Shown: positions 1-6,794, counted from the first letter of the stretch. The stretch: 18,872 nt of DNA from an uncultured Clostridia bacterium (GCA_947628395.1 CANQZP010000021.1:1-18872), one strand, 5' to 3'. Numbers and translations are program-made. The notes: a model not told the origin generated them from the sequence alone.

Positions 1-2
1 AA

Positions 3-76
<74 letters not shown>

Positions 77-95
77 ATGCCCCTGACAAATACAA

Positions 96-124
96 ATTAT
101 AAATTATAATATTTTATTTGTCAA
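96..124 (-). promoter_or_regulatory. Consensus sigma-A promoter for tRNA-Gly
   Basis: Read on the minus strand, TTGACA (119-124) is followed by a 17-base spacer and TATAAT (96-101). Both hexamers match the vegetative consensus perfectly. The -10 box lies about 20 bases upstream of the tRNA 5' end at 76. Confidence 0.85.
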
Positions 125-144
125 TACCTAATAGGAAAAAAATC

Positions 145-173
145 TTTACAAAATCAGATTTGTAATATAAAAT
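145..173 (+). promoter_or_regulatory. Probable promoter of tsaE-tsaB-rimI
   Basis: TTTACA (145-150), a 17-base spacer and TAAAAT (168-173) lie 29 bases upstream of the tsaE start. This is a moderate match to the vegetative consensus. TATAAA at 166-171 is an alternative -10 with a short spacer. The promoter diverges from that of tRNA-Gly. Confidence 0.5.
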
Positions 174-201
174 TGATTCATAAAATTAAAAGGTGGAAAT
201 T

Positions 202-630
202 ATGGAAAGATTTATATCAAATTCTGAAAATGATACAAAGAAGTTTGCAAAAGAATTTGCAAAAAAAATAAATATTGGAGATGTTATTGTTCTTACAGGT
301 GATTTAGGTTCAGGAAAAACAAAATTTACAGAAGGTTTTCTTTCATACTTTGGTCTAGAAAATGAAATCTCGAGTCCAACATTTACAATAGTAAATGAAT
401 ATAAAAATAATGATATTTCTATTTTCCATTTTGATGTTTACCGTTTAGAAAATGAAGATGAATTTTATGCAATAGGTGGAGATGAATATTTTGAAAAAGG
501 AATTTCTCTTATAGAGTGGGGAGAAATAATAAAAAATGCTCTTCCAAATAAATATATAGAAATTAGTTTTAAAAGGGATTTAGATAAAGAAAATAAAAGA
601 GAAATTATTATTGAGGAGATAGAAAAATGA
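202..630 (+). CDS. tsaE: tRNA t6A biosynthesis ATPase TsaE
   Basis: TsaE is the ATPase that works with TsaB and TsaD to make N6-threonylcarbamoyladenosine at position 37 of ANN-decoding tRNAs in the cytoplasm. The 142-residue product has the Walker A motif GDLGSGKT at residues 33-40, followed by family blocks SSPTFTIVNEY, FHFDVYRL and EWGE, and has the usual family length. I place the start at ATG 202, which sits 5 bases after AGGTGG (191-196). An in-frame GTG at 193 lies inside that ribosome binding site and is unlikely to be used. The stop overlaps the tsaB start by four bases (ATGA), so the two are probably translationally coupled. No tsaD follows within the window, so it must lie elsewhere. 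Confidence 0.95.
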   Translation: MERFISNSENDTKKFAKEFAKKINIGDVIVLTGDLGSGKTKFTEGFLSYFGLENEISSPTFTIVNEYKNNDISIFHFDVYRLENEDEFYAIGGDEYFEKGISLIEWGEIIKNALPNKYIEISFKRDLDKENKREIIIEEIEK

Positions 631-1308
631 AAATATTAGCAGTAGATACATCTAGTAAAATTTGTGCAGTTTCAATATTAGAGGATAATAATGTTATAAA
701 AGAAAGTGAGTTAAATAATGGTTTGACACATTCAGAAAATTTTATGCCTTTGATGGAGAAAACATTAAATGAAGCAAAATTGACATTAGATGATATAGAT
801 TTAATTTCATGTATAGTAGGCCCTCGGTTCTTTTACTGGAATAAGAATAGGAATAGCAAGTATAAAAGCAATAGCTCAAATTAAAAATATTCCTATAGTT
901 TCAGTAACATCATTAGAAAGTCTAGCATATAATGTAGATGAAAAATGTGATGTGATTTGTTCTATGATAGATGCGAGAAATAATCAAGTGTATTGTGGAA
1001 TTTTTGATAATAATAAAAATTTATTAGAAGAATATATTGCAGATGATATTTTAGCTGTAATATCAAAAATAGAAAAATATAATAATATTATATTTGTAGG
1101 AGATGGACAAGTCTTACATAGACAGCAAATAGAAGAAAAATTAGAAAATAAGAATATTAAATTTTGGAATGAAAATAATCAATCTGGAAAATCATGTGGA
1201 ATATGTGGATACAAAAAGTATTTAAAAGCCCAAGATGTTAAAAACTATAATACTTTAAATCCAATTTATCTTAGAAAGTCTCAGGCAGAAAGATTAAAAA
1301 ATAAATAA
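627..1308 (+). CDS. tsaB: TsaB, read in two frames (+1 shift at a CGG codon)
   Basis: TsaB is the scaffold partner of TsaD in t6A formation. The N-terminal part (MKILAVDTSSKICAVSIL) reads in frame from ATG 627. At residues 65-66 (GP) the frame meets CGG at 825-827 and would stop at 884 after 85 residues. Skipping one base (C825, or equally T824) restores the family motif GPGSFTGIRIG and an open frame to the stop at 1306-1308. The joined protein is 226 residues, normal for TsaB, with later family segments such as SMIDARNNQVYCGIF and NPIYLRKSQAE. Nothing else is damaged. The gene is sandwiched between tsaE (4-bp overlap) and rimI. Because t6A synthesis is normally essential, a dead gene is unlikely. 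Either the sequence carries a one-base error, or the ribosome shifts +1 here. Confidence 0.88.
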
Positions 1309-1318
1309 GGAAAAGAAT

Positions 1319-1750
1319 ATGATAAATATTGATGAAATGACTAAATTAGATTTAGAAGAAATAAAAAATGAGATGACTGAATTTGATGACTTTTGGAATT
1401 GTGATATTCTAAAATCTGAGTTAGAAAGTAAAGATACTATTTATTTAGTAGCTAAAGAAAATGATAATATTGTTGGATTTGCGGGAATATGGGTTGCACC
1501 TTTTGAAATAGATATTATGAATATTGCTGTACGAAAAGATATGAGAAATAAAAAAATAGCAACTATGTTAATGGAAAAATTATTGGAAATATCAAGAAAC
1601 AGCGGAAAAGAAGAGATTACTTTAGAAGTTAATGAAAATAATATTCCAGCAATAAAATTATATGAAAAATTTATGTTTGAGAAGGTAGGAATTAGGAAAA
1701 AATATTATAAAGATGGAGATGCAATTATAATGACAAGAAAATTAAAATAA
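1319..1750 (+). CDS. rimI: Ribosomal protein S18-alanine N-acetyltransferase RimI (GNAT family)
   Basis: The 143-residue product is a single GNAT acetyltransferase domain. The acetyl-CoA-binding block is VRKDMRNKKIATMLMEKLLE, whose RxxKIA segment corresponds to the family R/QxxGxA loop. The C-terminal part LYEKFMFEKVGIRKKYY matches RimI, which acetylates the N-terminal alanine of ribosomal protein S18. The start ATG 1319 follows AAGGAAAAG at 1307-1315, which overlaps the tsaB stop. The tsaE-tsaB-rimI order is a classic bacterial operon and supports the name. A related GNAT with another substrate cannot be excluded from sequence alone. Confidence 0.87.
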   Translation: MINIDEMTKLDLEEIKNEMTEFDDFWNCDILKSELESKDTIYLVAKENDNIVGFAGIWVAPFEIDIMNIAVRKDMRNKKIATMLMEKLLEISRNSGKEEITLEVNENNIPAIKLYEKFMFEKVGIRKKYYKDGDAIIMTRKLK

Positions 1751-1764
1751 ATTTAAAAAATATG

Positions 1765-1793
1765 TTGCATTAAAATTTTCTATGATATAAAAT
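1765..1793 (+). promoter_or_regulatory. Probable promoter of the Lon-family protease gene
   Basis: TTGCAT (1765-1770) is followed by a 17-base spacer and TAAAAT (1788-1793), in the short gap after rimI. No CIRCE-like or CtsR-like heat-shock operator is evident nearby. Confidence 0.5.
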
Positions 1794-1824
1794 CACAATA
1801 GAATAATTGGAGGATTGTTTACGA

Positions 1825-4224
1825 ATGAAAAAAGAAAAAGAATTAAGTTATAAAGATTTAAAAGATATTTGTAATCCTGATAGTTTTAAGTTTGATAATA
1901 CAAAAGAAATAGCAGATACGACCAATTTAGTTTATGGACAAGAAAGAGGAGTAAAAGCTTTAGAGTTTGGAGTTAATGTTGATTTAAAAGGATATAATTT
2001 ATACTTGGAAGGACCTGCTGGAGTTGGAAAAACAATGTATACCAAAAAATTCCTTCAACAAAAAGCTGAAAAAGAAAAAGTGCCTAATGACTGGTGTTAT
2101 ATCTATAATTTCGAAGATGCAAATGAGCCTATAGCTGTATCACTTCCAGCTGGACAAGGAAAAGTTTTCAAAGAAACTATGGATTCATTTATTAAAGATA
2201 TTAGAAAAGATATTAAGAAAACTTTTAATAATGATGATTTTGAAAAAGAGAAGAAATTAATAAAACAAGAAGCTGAAGAGAAAAGAGAAAAAATACTTGA
2301 AAAATTAAATGATAAAACTATGAAAGAAGGCTTTACTGTAAAATCAGCTCAAAATGGAATCTACATGATGCCTGTAATCGACGGAAAGATTATAGAAGAA
2401 GATGAATATGAAAAATTAGATCAAGAAGTGAAATTGCAATTTGAAGAAAAATCAGAACATGTACAAGAGATGATATTTGAAGCTCTTTCAGATATAAAAG
2501 CCATTGAAAAAAAATCAGATAAAAAGATAGAAGAATGGCAATCTAATGTTGCACTTCTTACTATAAATATTCATATTAATGAAGTAAAATCAATTTATAA
2601 GAGAAATAAAAAAATAAATAACTTTTTAGATAATGTAAAGAAAGATATTTTAAGTAATATAACATGTTTTACTCAAGATGAAACTGCAGATGAAAAACAA
2701 AATGGGCAACCAAATCCACAACAAGCTAGTAAATCACAACCATGGCTTAATTACAGAGTTAATTTATTTGTAGATAATAGTCATTTAGAAGGTGCTCCGG
2801 TTATAATGGATTCAAATTATGGTTTTCAAAATATTTTTGGAAGATTAGAATATGAAAATCAATATGGAGCATTAAAAACAGATTATACTATGTTAAAACC
2901 TGGACTTCTTCATAAAGCAAATGGTGGATATATTATTTTTCAAGCTAAAGATTTACTTACAAATCCTTTATGTTATGAAACATTAAAAAAAGTATTGATG
3001 GTAAAAGAGCTAAGTATTGAAAATGGAGCAGAGCAACGTTCATCAATGATACTTATTTCTTTAAAACCAGAGCCTATACCATTAGATTTAAAGGTAATTT
3101 TAATAGGTAATGAAGATATATATCATACACTTTTATCTATAGATGATGATTTTAGAAAATTATTTAAAATAAAAGTAGAATTTGAAGAAGATGCACCAAG
3201 AACAACAGAAAATATACAAAAATTAGCTAAATTTGTAAAAAGTTTTTGTGAACAAGAAGAACTTTTAGATTTAGATAAAGAAGCAATGGCTAAAATAGTA
3301 GAGTTTGCATCAAAGTTAGCAGGAGACAAAGAGAAACTTTCTACTCAATTTAGTGAAATAGGTCAAATAATAGGTGAGGCTTCTACTTGGGCAAGAATGA
3401 GTAAATCTAAAATTGTTACAAAAGAATTTGTTCAAAAAGCTTTAGATGAAAGAATTGATAGAATAAAAAAATATGATACAAAATATCTACAAATGATAAA
3501 AGAAGGTGCACTTTTAATAAACACGAGTGGATATAAAGTAGGACAAATAAATGGACTAACAGTAATAACAATAGGTGATTATTCTTTTGGAAAACCTTCT
3601 AAGATTACTGCAAGTACGTATATGGGAAAAGAAGGAATTATAAATATAGAAAGAGAAGTTGAATTATCAGGTTCTACTCATTCTAAAGGTGTTTTAATAT
3701 TAACAGGTTATTTAGGAGAGCTATTTGCTCAAGAAATGCCATTATCTCTTACTGCAAGTGTTTGTTTTGAGCAATTATATGGTGGAGTTGATGGGGATAG
3801 TGCTTCAAGTACAGAGGCTTATGCAATCCTATCTAGTTTGTCTGAAATACCTATAAATCAATCAATTGCTGTAACTGGATCTATAAACCAAAAAGGAGAG
3901 ATTCAGCCAATTGGTGGAGTTAATGAAAAGATAGAAGGATTTTATCAAATCTGTAAAATGAGAGGTTTAACAGGAGAGCATGGAGTAATTATTCCTATTC
4001 AAAATGTTAGGAACTTACATTTATCAGATGATGTAATTGAATCTGTAAAACAAGGAAAATTTCATATTTATGCGATTAGTACTGTTGAAGAAGGTATAGA
4101 ACTTCTTACAGGTGTTCCTGCTGGAAAGAGAGATAAAAATGGAAATTTCCCTGCTGGTACAATAAATTATTTAGCTTATGAAAAATTAAAGAAATATTCA
4201 AAAAATGCAGAAAAAAATAGATAA
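1825..4224 (+). CDS. LonB-like ATP-dependent protease (AAA plus Ser-Lys protease)
   Basis: This is a 799-residue Lon-family protease of the LonB-like type common in Clostridia, probably degrading misfolded or regulatory proteins in the cytoplasm. Walker A is GPAGVGKT at residues 63-70. A long charged, coiled insertion follows at about residues 110-300, and a Walker-B-like segment ANGGYIIFQAKDLL sits in the middle. The C-terminal protease domain holds the catalytic Ser in GDSASS (S659) and the catalytic Lys in NEKIEGF (K702). No transmembrane anchor is obvious, unlike archaeal LonB. I choose ATG 1825, which lies 11 bases after GGAGG (1809-1813). An upstream in-frame TTG at 1807 overlaps that site. 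The gene has its own promoter and stands alone. Confidence 0.93.
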   Translation: MKKEKELSYKDLKDICNPDSFKFDNTKEIADTTNLVYGQERGVKALEFGVNVDLKGYNLYLEGPAGVGKTMYTKKFLQQKAEKEKVPNDWCYIYNFEDANEPIAVSLPAGQGKVFKETMDSFIKDIRKDIKKTFNNDDFEKEKKLIKQEAEEKREKILEKLNDKTMKEGFTVKSAQNGIYMMPVIDGKIIEEDEYEKLDQEVKLQFEEKSEHVQEMIFEALSDIKAIEKKSDKKIEEWQSNVALLTINIHINEVKSIYKRNKKINNFLDNVKKDILSNITCFTQDETADEKQNGQPNPQQASKSQPWLNYRVNLFVDNSHLEGAPVIMDSNYGFQNIFGRLEYENQYGALKTDYTMLKPGLLHKANGGYIIFQAKDLLTNPLCYETLKKVLMVKELSIENGAEQRSSMILISLKPEPIPLDLKVILIGNEDIYHTLLSIDDDFRKLFKIKVEFEEDAPRTTENIQKLAKFVKSFCEQEELLDLDKEAMAKIVEFASKLAGDKEKLSTQFSEIGQIIGEASTWARMSKSKIVTKEFVQKALDERIDRIKKYDTKYLQMIKEGALLINTSGYKVGQINGLTVITIGDYSFGKPSKITASTYMGKEGIINIEREVELSGSTHSKGVLILTGYLGELFAQEMPLSLTASVCFEQLYGGVDGDSASSTEAYAILSSLSEIPINQSIAVTGSINQKGEIQPIGGVNEKIEGFYQICKMRGLTGEHGVIIPIQNVRNLHLSDDVIESVKQGKFHIYAISTVEEGIELLTGVPAGKRDKNGNFPAGTINYLAYEKLKKYSKNAEKNR

Positions 4225-4287
4225 TAGATTATAAAATTTTTGAAAGGAAAAAGTACAAATGAAAAACGCTGAAAGTCTTGAGAGAGT

Positions 4288-4314
4288 ACACACACACACA
4301 CACACACACACACA
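4288..4314. repeat. (AC)13 dinucleotide microsatellite
   Basis: A perfect 27-base run alternates A and C, preceded by a short GAGAGA run. It lies 63 bases downstream of the Lon stop and would encode alternating His-Thr if the ORF from 4259 is translated. Confidence 0.97.
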
Positions 4315-4354
4315 AATAGTTGTTTAAATAATGTAAGAGTAACATAGATAAAAA

Positions 4355-4397
4355 AGTCTATGGGTTTTGTGGTATGCAAAATTCATAGGCTTTTTTT
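4355..4397 (+). terminator. Rho-independent terminator after the Lon gene
   Basis: AGTCTATG (4355-4362) pairs with CATAGGCT (4384-4391) with one G-U pair. The stem extends inward through GTTTTG pairing with CAAAAT, and a run of seven T ends at 4397. Confidence 0.85.
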
Positions 4398-4458
4398 CGT
4401 GCATAAAAATTGTTTGGGCGTTTGACAATCGCTTCCAGGGATTTATGTGAGATTGTAT

Positions 4459-4612
4459 TAAATTTTCATATTGATTAATTTTTATGGCTTTGCTGTCGCA
4501 ACTTTCAGATTAAAAAAGTATCTGTAAGTTGCTTCAATCGCACTCGCCTGAAAAATCAGGCTCGTTTAATCGCTGCGCAGCCATTAAAAATTTAATTCAA
4601 TATGAAAATTTA
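4459..4612. repeat. Hairpin-rich dispersed element, copy 1 (MITE-like)
   Basis: The ends are inverted repeats of about 30 bases (TAAATTTTCATATTGA at 4459-4474, and its complement at 4597-4612, continuing inward). Inside are three further hairpins: GCAACTTTCAGAT with ATCTGTAAGTTGC, CCTGA-AAAA-TCAGG, and the palindrome GCTGCGCAGC. A second copy lies in opposite orientation at 6599-6794. It has no coding capacity. Confidence 0.8.
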
Positions 4613-4682
4613 GCTAAATAGTGCTAAAATCCCTTCGCGCTGGTGTATTGTATAAAAAAATATATAAACAAGGAGGAAAGAA

Positions 4683-6089
4683 ATGAAACATAAGAAAAAT
4701 TTTATTGCAAAAGGTGTAGGGGCAGACAAAAGGGCGGACACAAGGCCCACCCCTACAAGATATGTTAGAGGAGAATCGGCGATTACTTTGATTGCATTAG
4801 TTATAACTATTATTGTTTTGTTAATTTTGGCTGGTGTAACGATTGCAATGGTGGTTGGTGATAATGGAATTTTGAGTAGAGCGAGAGAATCTAAGAGTCA
4901 GACTGAAATTGCAGATGAAAAGGAGAGAATTCAGATAGCTTTTTCTTCACTAAGAATTGGTAAAGAAGCTGAAAATGATAATTCTAATATAGGAGCAGAA
5001 GAATTGCAGAATGAGATAAATGGAGATACTGATGATACAAGTGTAGATGGAGATAGTGATTTAATAGTAAAATATAATAAAAGTGGAAGATATTATGCAG
5101 TGTTACAAGATGGAACAATAATAGAGAATGGATGGATAAAAACAGAAGAGGGAATAACAAACGGAAAGGTAGAAACACCAATTCAAATTGGAGATAAAAT
5201 TGGGTATAATCCAGGAGAAATTAAAGAGTCAATAAGTTTAAATAAAGATGAGACAGGATATGCTAATCTTCAAAACATAAATTTAAAAAATGAAGGATTA
5301 AATTGGATAGTAATAGGAGTAGATGATGGAAAGTTACTAATAACAACATCATTAAATGTAACAGAATCTAATGTATATTTGGAAGGAAAAATAGGATATA
5401 CCAAAGGAATAGATACATTGAATGAAATAGCAGATTTGTATGGAAACGGAAATGGTGCAGAAGGTGCAAGAAGTATAACAGTAGAAGATATAAATAATGT
5501 AACAGGATATAATCCAGAAACAGCAAAGTGTGATGAAGGAGAAATATATGGATATGGATATGAACTAACATATTATTGGGAAGGAACAAGTGAATATCCA
5601 ACATATAAATGGAAAAAAGGAGGAGAAGAGCAAACAGGAACATTATTGGATAGTCATAGCTCAGGATTCTATTGGTATGATGATAATAATGTATTATATA
5701 CTTCAGAAAAATTAACTATTGAAAGTGAAAGAAAAGAAATAACAAAATTAAAAAATACAAGATATTATTATTATCCACAATCATTGACAACAAATTCAAA
5801 CGAAGCAGGAGGAATATCTAAGGAAACACTAATATATACAAATTTATTTAATACTGGTTCTTATTGGCTTGGATCAAAGTGTGTATTTGGTAATGGTAGA
5901 TATTTTCGATTTGGTCTACGTGCTGTTTCTAATGAAACCAGTGGTACCTGTAGTGTGGCTAACAGTAGTTTGTTTAACTCGAATGACACCTCAATTAGCA
6001 ACGGTGATTTAGGTGTTCGTCCTGTAGTTTATCTAAAATCTGATATTAACTTGAAACAAAATGGTGAAAACACATGGGAGATAGAATAG
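4683..6089 (+). CDS. Pilin-like surface protein with lectin/FGE-type C-terminus
   Basis: The 468-residue product has an unusually long leader, then a type IV prepilin-like hydrophobic helix (ITLIALVITIIVLLILAGVT, residues 34-53), a form common in Clostridia that lacks the canonical Glu5. G30 is a plausible cleavage point. A hydrophilic, probably extracellular region of about 350 residues follows. The C-terminal end SYWLGSK...GVRPVVYL (393-451) resembles the C-type-lectin/FGE-like domains seen in variable proteins of diversity-generating retroelements. Leader residues 11-25 (GVGADKRADTRPTPT) are encoded by a palindromic repeat. Codon use changes inside the gene: the middle prefers GGA/ATA/ACA, while the last 80 codons prefer GGT/AAC/CGT. 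AGGAGG at 4671-4676 supports the start. No pilus assembly genes are nearby, so the role is inferred. Confidence 0.7.
   Translation: MKHKKNFIAKGVGADKRADTRPTPTRYVRGESAITLIALVITIIVLLILAGVTIAMVVGDNGILSRARESKSQTEIADEKERIQIAFSSLRIGKEAENDNSNIGAEELQNEINGDTDDTSVDGDSDLIVKYNKSGRYYAVLQDGTIIENGWIKTEEGITNGKVETPIQIGDKIGYNPGEIKESISLNKDETGYANLQNINLKNEGLNWIVIGVDDGKLLITTSLNVTESNVYLEGKIGYTKGIDTLNEIADLYGNGNGAEGARSITVEDINNVTGYNPETAKCDEGEIYGYGYELTYYWEGTSEYPTYKWKKGGEEQTGTLLDSHSSGFYWYDDNNVLYTSEKLTIESERKEITKLKNTRYYYYPQSLTTNSNEAGGISKETLIYTNLFNTGSYWLGSKCVFGNGRYFRFGLRAVSNETSGTCSVANSSLFNSNDTSISNGDLGVRPVVYLKSDINLKQNGENTWEIE
4715..4757. repeat. Short palindromic repeat inside the pilin-like leader
   Basis: TGTAGGGG (4715-4722) is the perfect complement of CCCCTACA (4750-4757), with an inner GGGC/GCCC pair. 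The 43-base element is translated as part of the leader. It is related by its GGGGC/GCCCC core to the GGGCGATT hairpin at 6711-6729. Confidence 0.7.
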
Positions 6090-6154
6090 GAAATGAGATA
6101 AAATTAAAAGTATTATCATTATTTAAAATGAAAATATAAATATGTAAATAATAT

Positions 6155-6181
6155 AACTCTAGATTTTTTCTAGAGTTTTTT
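6155..6181 (+). terminator. Terminator after the pilin-like gene
   Basis: AACTCTAGA (6155-6163) pairs perfectly with TCTAGAGTT (6169-6177) across a five-T loop and is followed by four more T. Confidence 0.88.
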
Positions 6182-6204
6182 CTTTAAATTTCGCTAATTT
6201 AAAG
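6182..6204. repeat. Perfect inverted repeat beside the promoter of the small gene
   Basis: CTTTAAATT (6182-6190) and AATTTAAAG (6196-6204) flank a five-base centre, directly after the terminator and 11 bases upstream of the -35 box. It could be an operator or part of the terminator structure. Confidence 0.5.
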
Positions 6205-6215
6205 AGAAAAATATA

Positions 6216-6244
6216 TTGACTTTAGTGGCCTTTAATGATAAGGT
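6216..6244 (+). promoter_or_regulatory. Possible extended -10 promoter for the 79-residue gene
   Basis: TTGACT (6216-6221), a 17-base spacer and TAAGGT (6239-6244), with TG at 6236-6237 as an extended -10. The -10 hexamer is a weak match. Confidence 0.4.
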
Positions 6245-6260
6245 TATTATGGATTGGGGC

Positions 6261-6280
6261 TATACCTTCTAGGAGGTATA
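6261..6280 (+). promoter_or_regulatory. Hairpin covering the ribosome binding site of the small gene
   Basis: TATACCT (6261-6267) is the exact complement of AGGTATA (6274-6280). The loop and 3' arm contain AGGAGG (6271-6276), and ATG 6282 follows one base later. Folding would bury half of the Shine-Dalgarno sequence. Confidence 0.5.
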
Positions 6281-6281
6281 A

Positions 6282-6521
6282 ATGAAAGAAAAAATTCTTG
6301 AAATGATATTTGAAAGAATTTCAAATATTGAAGATAATTTAGATCAAATCAATAATAATATTCATATTCTACTAAAAGATAATGATGATAAAAAAACAGA
6401 GCAATTATTGCTTATGACTCGATTTGAAAATTTAACTGATTTTATAAGAGAGCAATATAATGTAGTTATAGAAGAAAAGGAAGAATATATCAAAGAAGAA
6501 TTGGAAAATAATAATCAATAG
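6282..6521 (+). CDS. Small acidic hypothetical protein
   Basis: I do not recognise this 79-residue product. It is hydrophilic and charged, with no signal peptide or membrane segment. Heptad-like stretches (MIFERISNIEDNLDQINNNI, and the C-terminal run of Glu and Lys) suggest a helical coiled-coil protein. The start at ATG 6282 is supported by AGGAGG at 6271-6276, by a promoter-like sequence upstream and by terminators on both sides, so it looks like a single-gene transcript. Its place between two inverted copies of a dispersed element suggests an accessory gene. It could be a small regulator or part of a lost system; there is no basis for a function. Confidence 0.6.
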   Translation: MKEKILEMIFERISNIEDNLDQINNNIHILLKDNDDKKTEQLLLMTRFENLTDFIREQYNVVIEEKEEYIKEELENNNQ

Positions 6522-6528
6522 ACAAAAG

Positions 6529-6549
6529 AGCACATATTAAAAATGTGCT
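6529..6549 (+). terminator. Terminator-like hairpin after the small gene
   Basis: AGCACAT (6529-6535) pairs with ATGTGCT (6543-6549) across a seven-base loop. Flanking A and T runs extend the stem, but the downstream T run is short. Confidence 0.5.
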
Positions 6550-6598
6550 TTAATATTAGGGTGTATATGAGTAAGAAAAAATATTTTGAAAAAGCAAG

Positions 6599-6794
6599 TA
6601 TAATAATTGATTTTTAAATAGCTGCGCAGCGAGCAAACGAGGCTTTTAAAAGCCGAGTGCGATTGAAGCAACTTACAGATATTTTTGTATTTCGCATTTT
6701 CTTCGAAGAACGGGCGATTGATAATCGCCCCTACGAAATACTTTTTAATCTGAAAGTTGCGACAGCAAAGCTATAAAAAAAATCAATTATTATA
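6599..6794. repeat. Hairpin-rich dispersed element, copy 2 (inverted relative to copy 1)
   Basis: On the opposite strand it matches copy 1 over the core GCTTTGCTGTCGCAACTTTC, the CTGTAAGTTGCTTCAATCGC segment and the CGCTGCGCAGC palindrome. Its ends are inverted repeats (TATAATAATTGATTTTT at 6599-6615, and the complement ending at 6794), but their sequence differs from the ends of copy 1. One internal hairpin is GGCTTTTAAAAGCC where copy 1 has CCTGA...TCAGG. It also carries a nested 55-base palindrome. Confidence 0.8.
6687..6741. repeat. Nested 55-base palindromic insertion in copy 2
   Basis: GTATTTCG (6687-6694) and CGAAATAC (6734-6741) form perfect terminal inverted repeats. Inside are the palindrome TTCTTCGAAGAA and the hairpin GGGCGATT-GAT-AATCGCCC. 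The segment is absent from copy 1, where the flanking sequences nearly join. Confidence 0.75.

Larger units (their letters stand above)
4225..4682. other. Gene-poor spacer: microsatellite, terminator, hairpin element
   Basis: This 458-base stretch has no convincing gene. It holds an ATG at 4259 with an AAAGGA-like site that would encode only 22 residues with a His-Thr repeat, an (AC)n tract, a terminator, a short GGGCG...CGC palindrome relic near 4415-4437, and a 154-bp hairpin element. The pilin-like gene follows with its own AGGAGG site. Confidence 0.7.

Noticed and set aside
819..830. A prfB-type programmed shift (internal Shine-Dalgarno plus stop codon)
   Set aside because: There is no stop codon at either shift site, and only a weak AGG before the first one, so the mechanism, if real, must differ.
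627..884. Treating the two tsaB halves as separate genes (627-884 and 952-1308)
   Set aside because: The halves join into one normal-length TsaB with a single one-base skip, and the second half has no ribosome binding site of its own; its N-terminal part (826-951) is conserved coding sequence upstream of the apparent start.
1807..1827. Earlier in-frame starts for several genes (193, 1807, 10461, 15312, 17737)
   Set aside because: Each overlaps, precedes or closely abuts the ribosome binding site that serves the downstream start, and the shorter versions give the usual family N-terminus where the family is known.
4288..4314. The AC tract as a CRISPR or tandem repeat array
   Set aside because: It is a simple dinucleotide run with no spacers and no cas genes nearby.
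4683..6521. A complete diversity-generating retroelement or type IV pilus system
   Set aside because: No reverse transcriptase, template repeat, prepilin peptidase, assembly ATPase or platform protein is present in the window.
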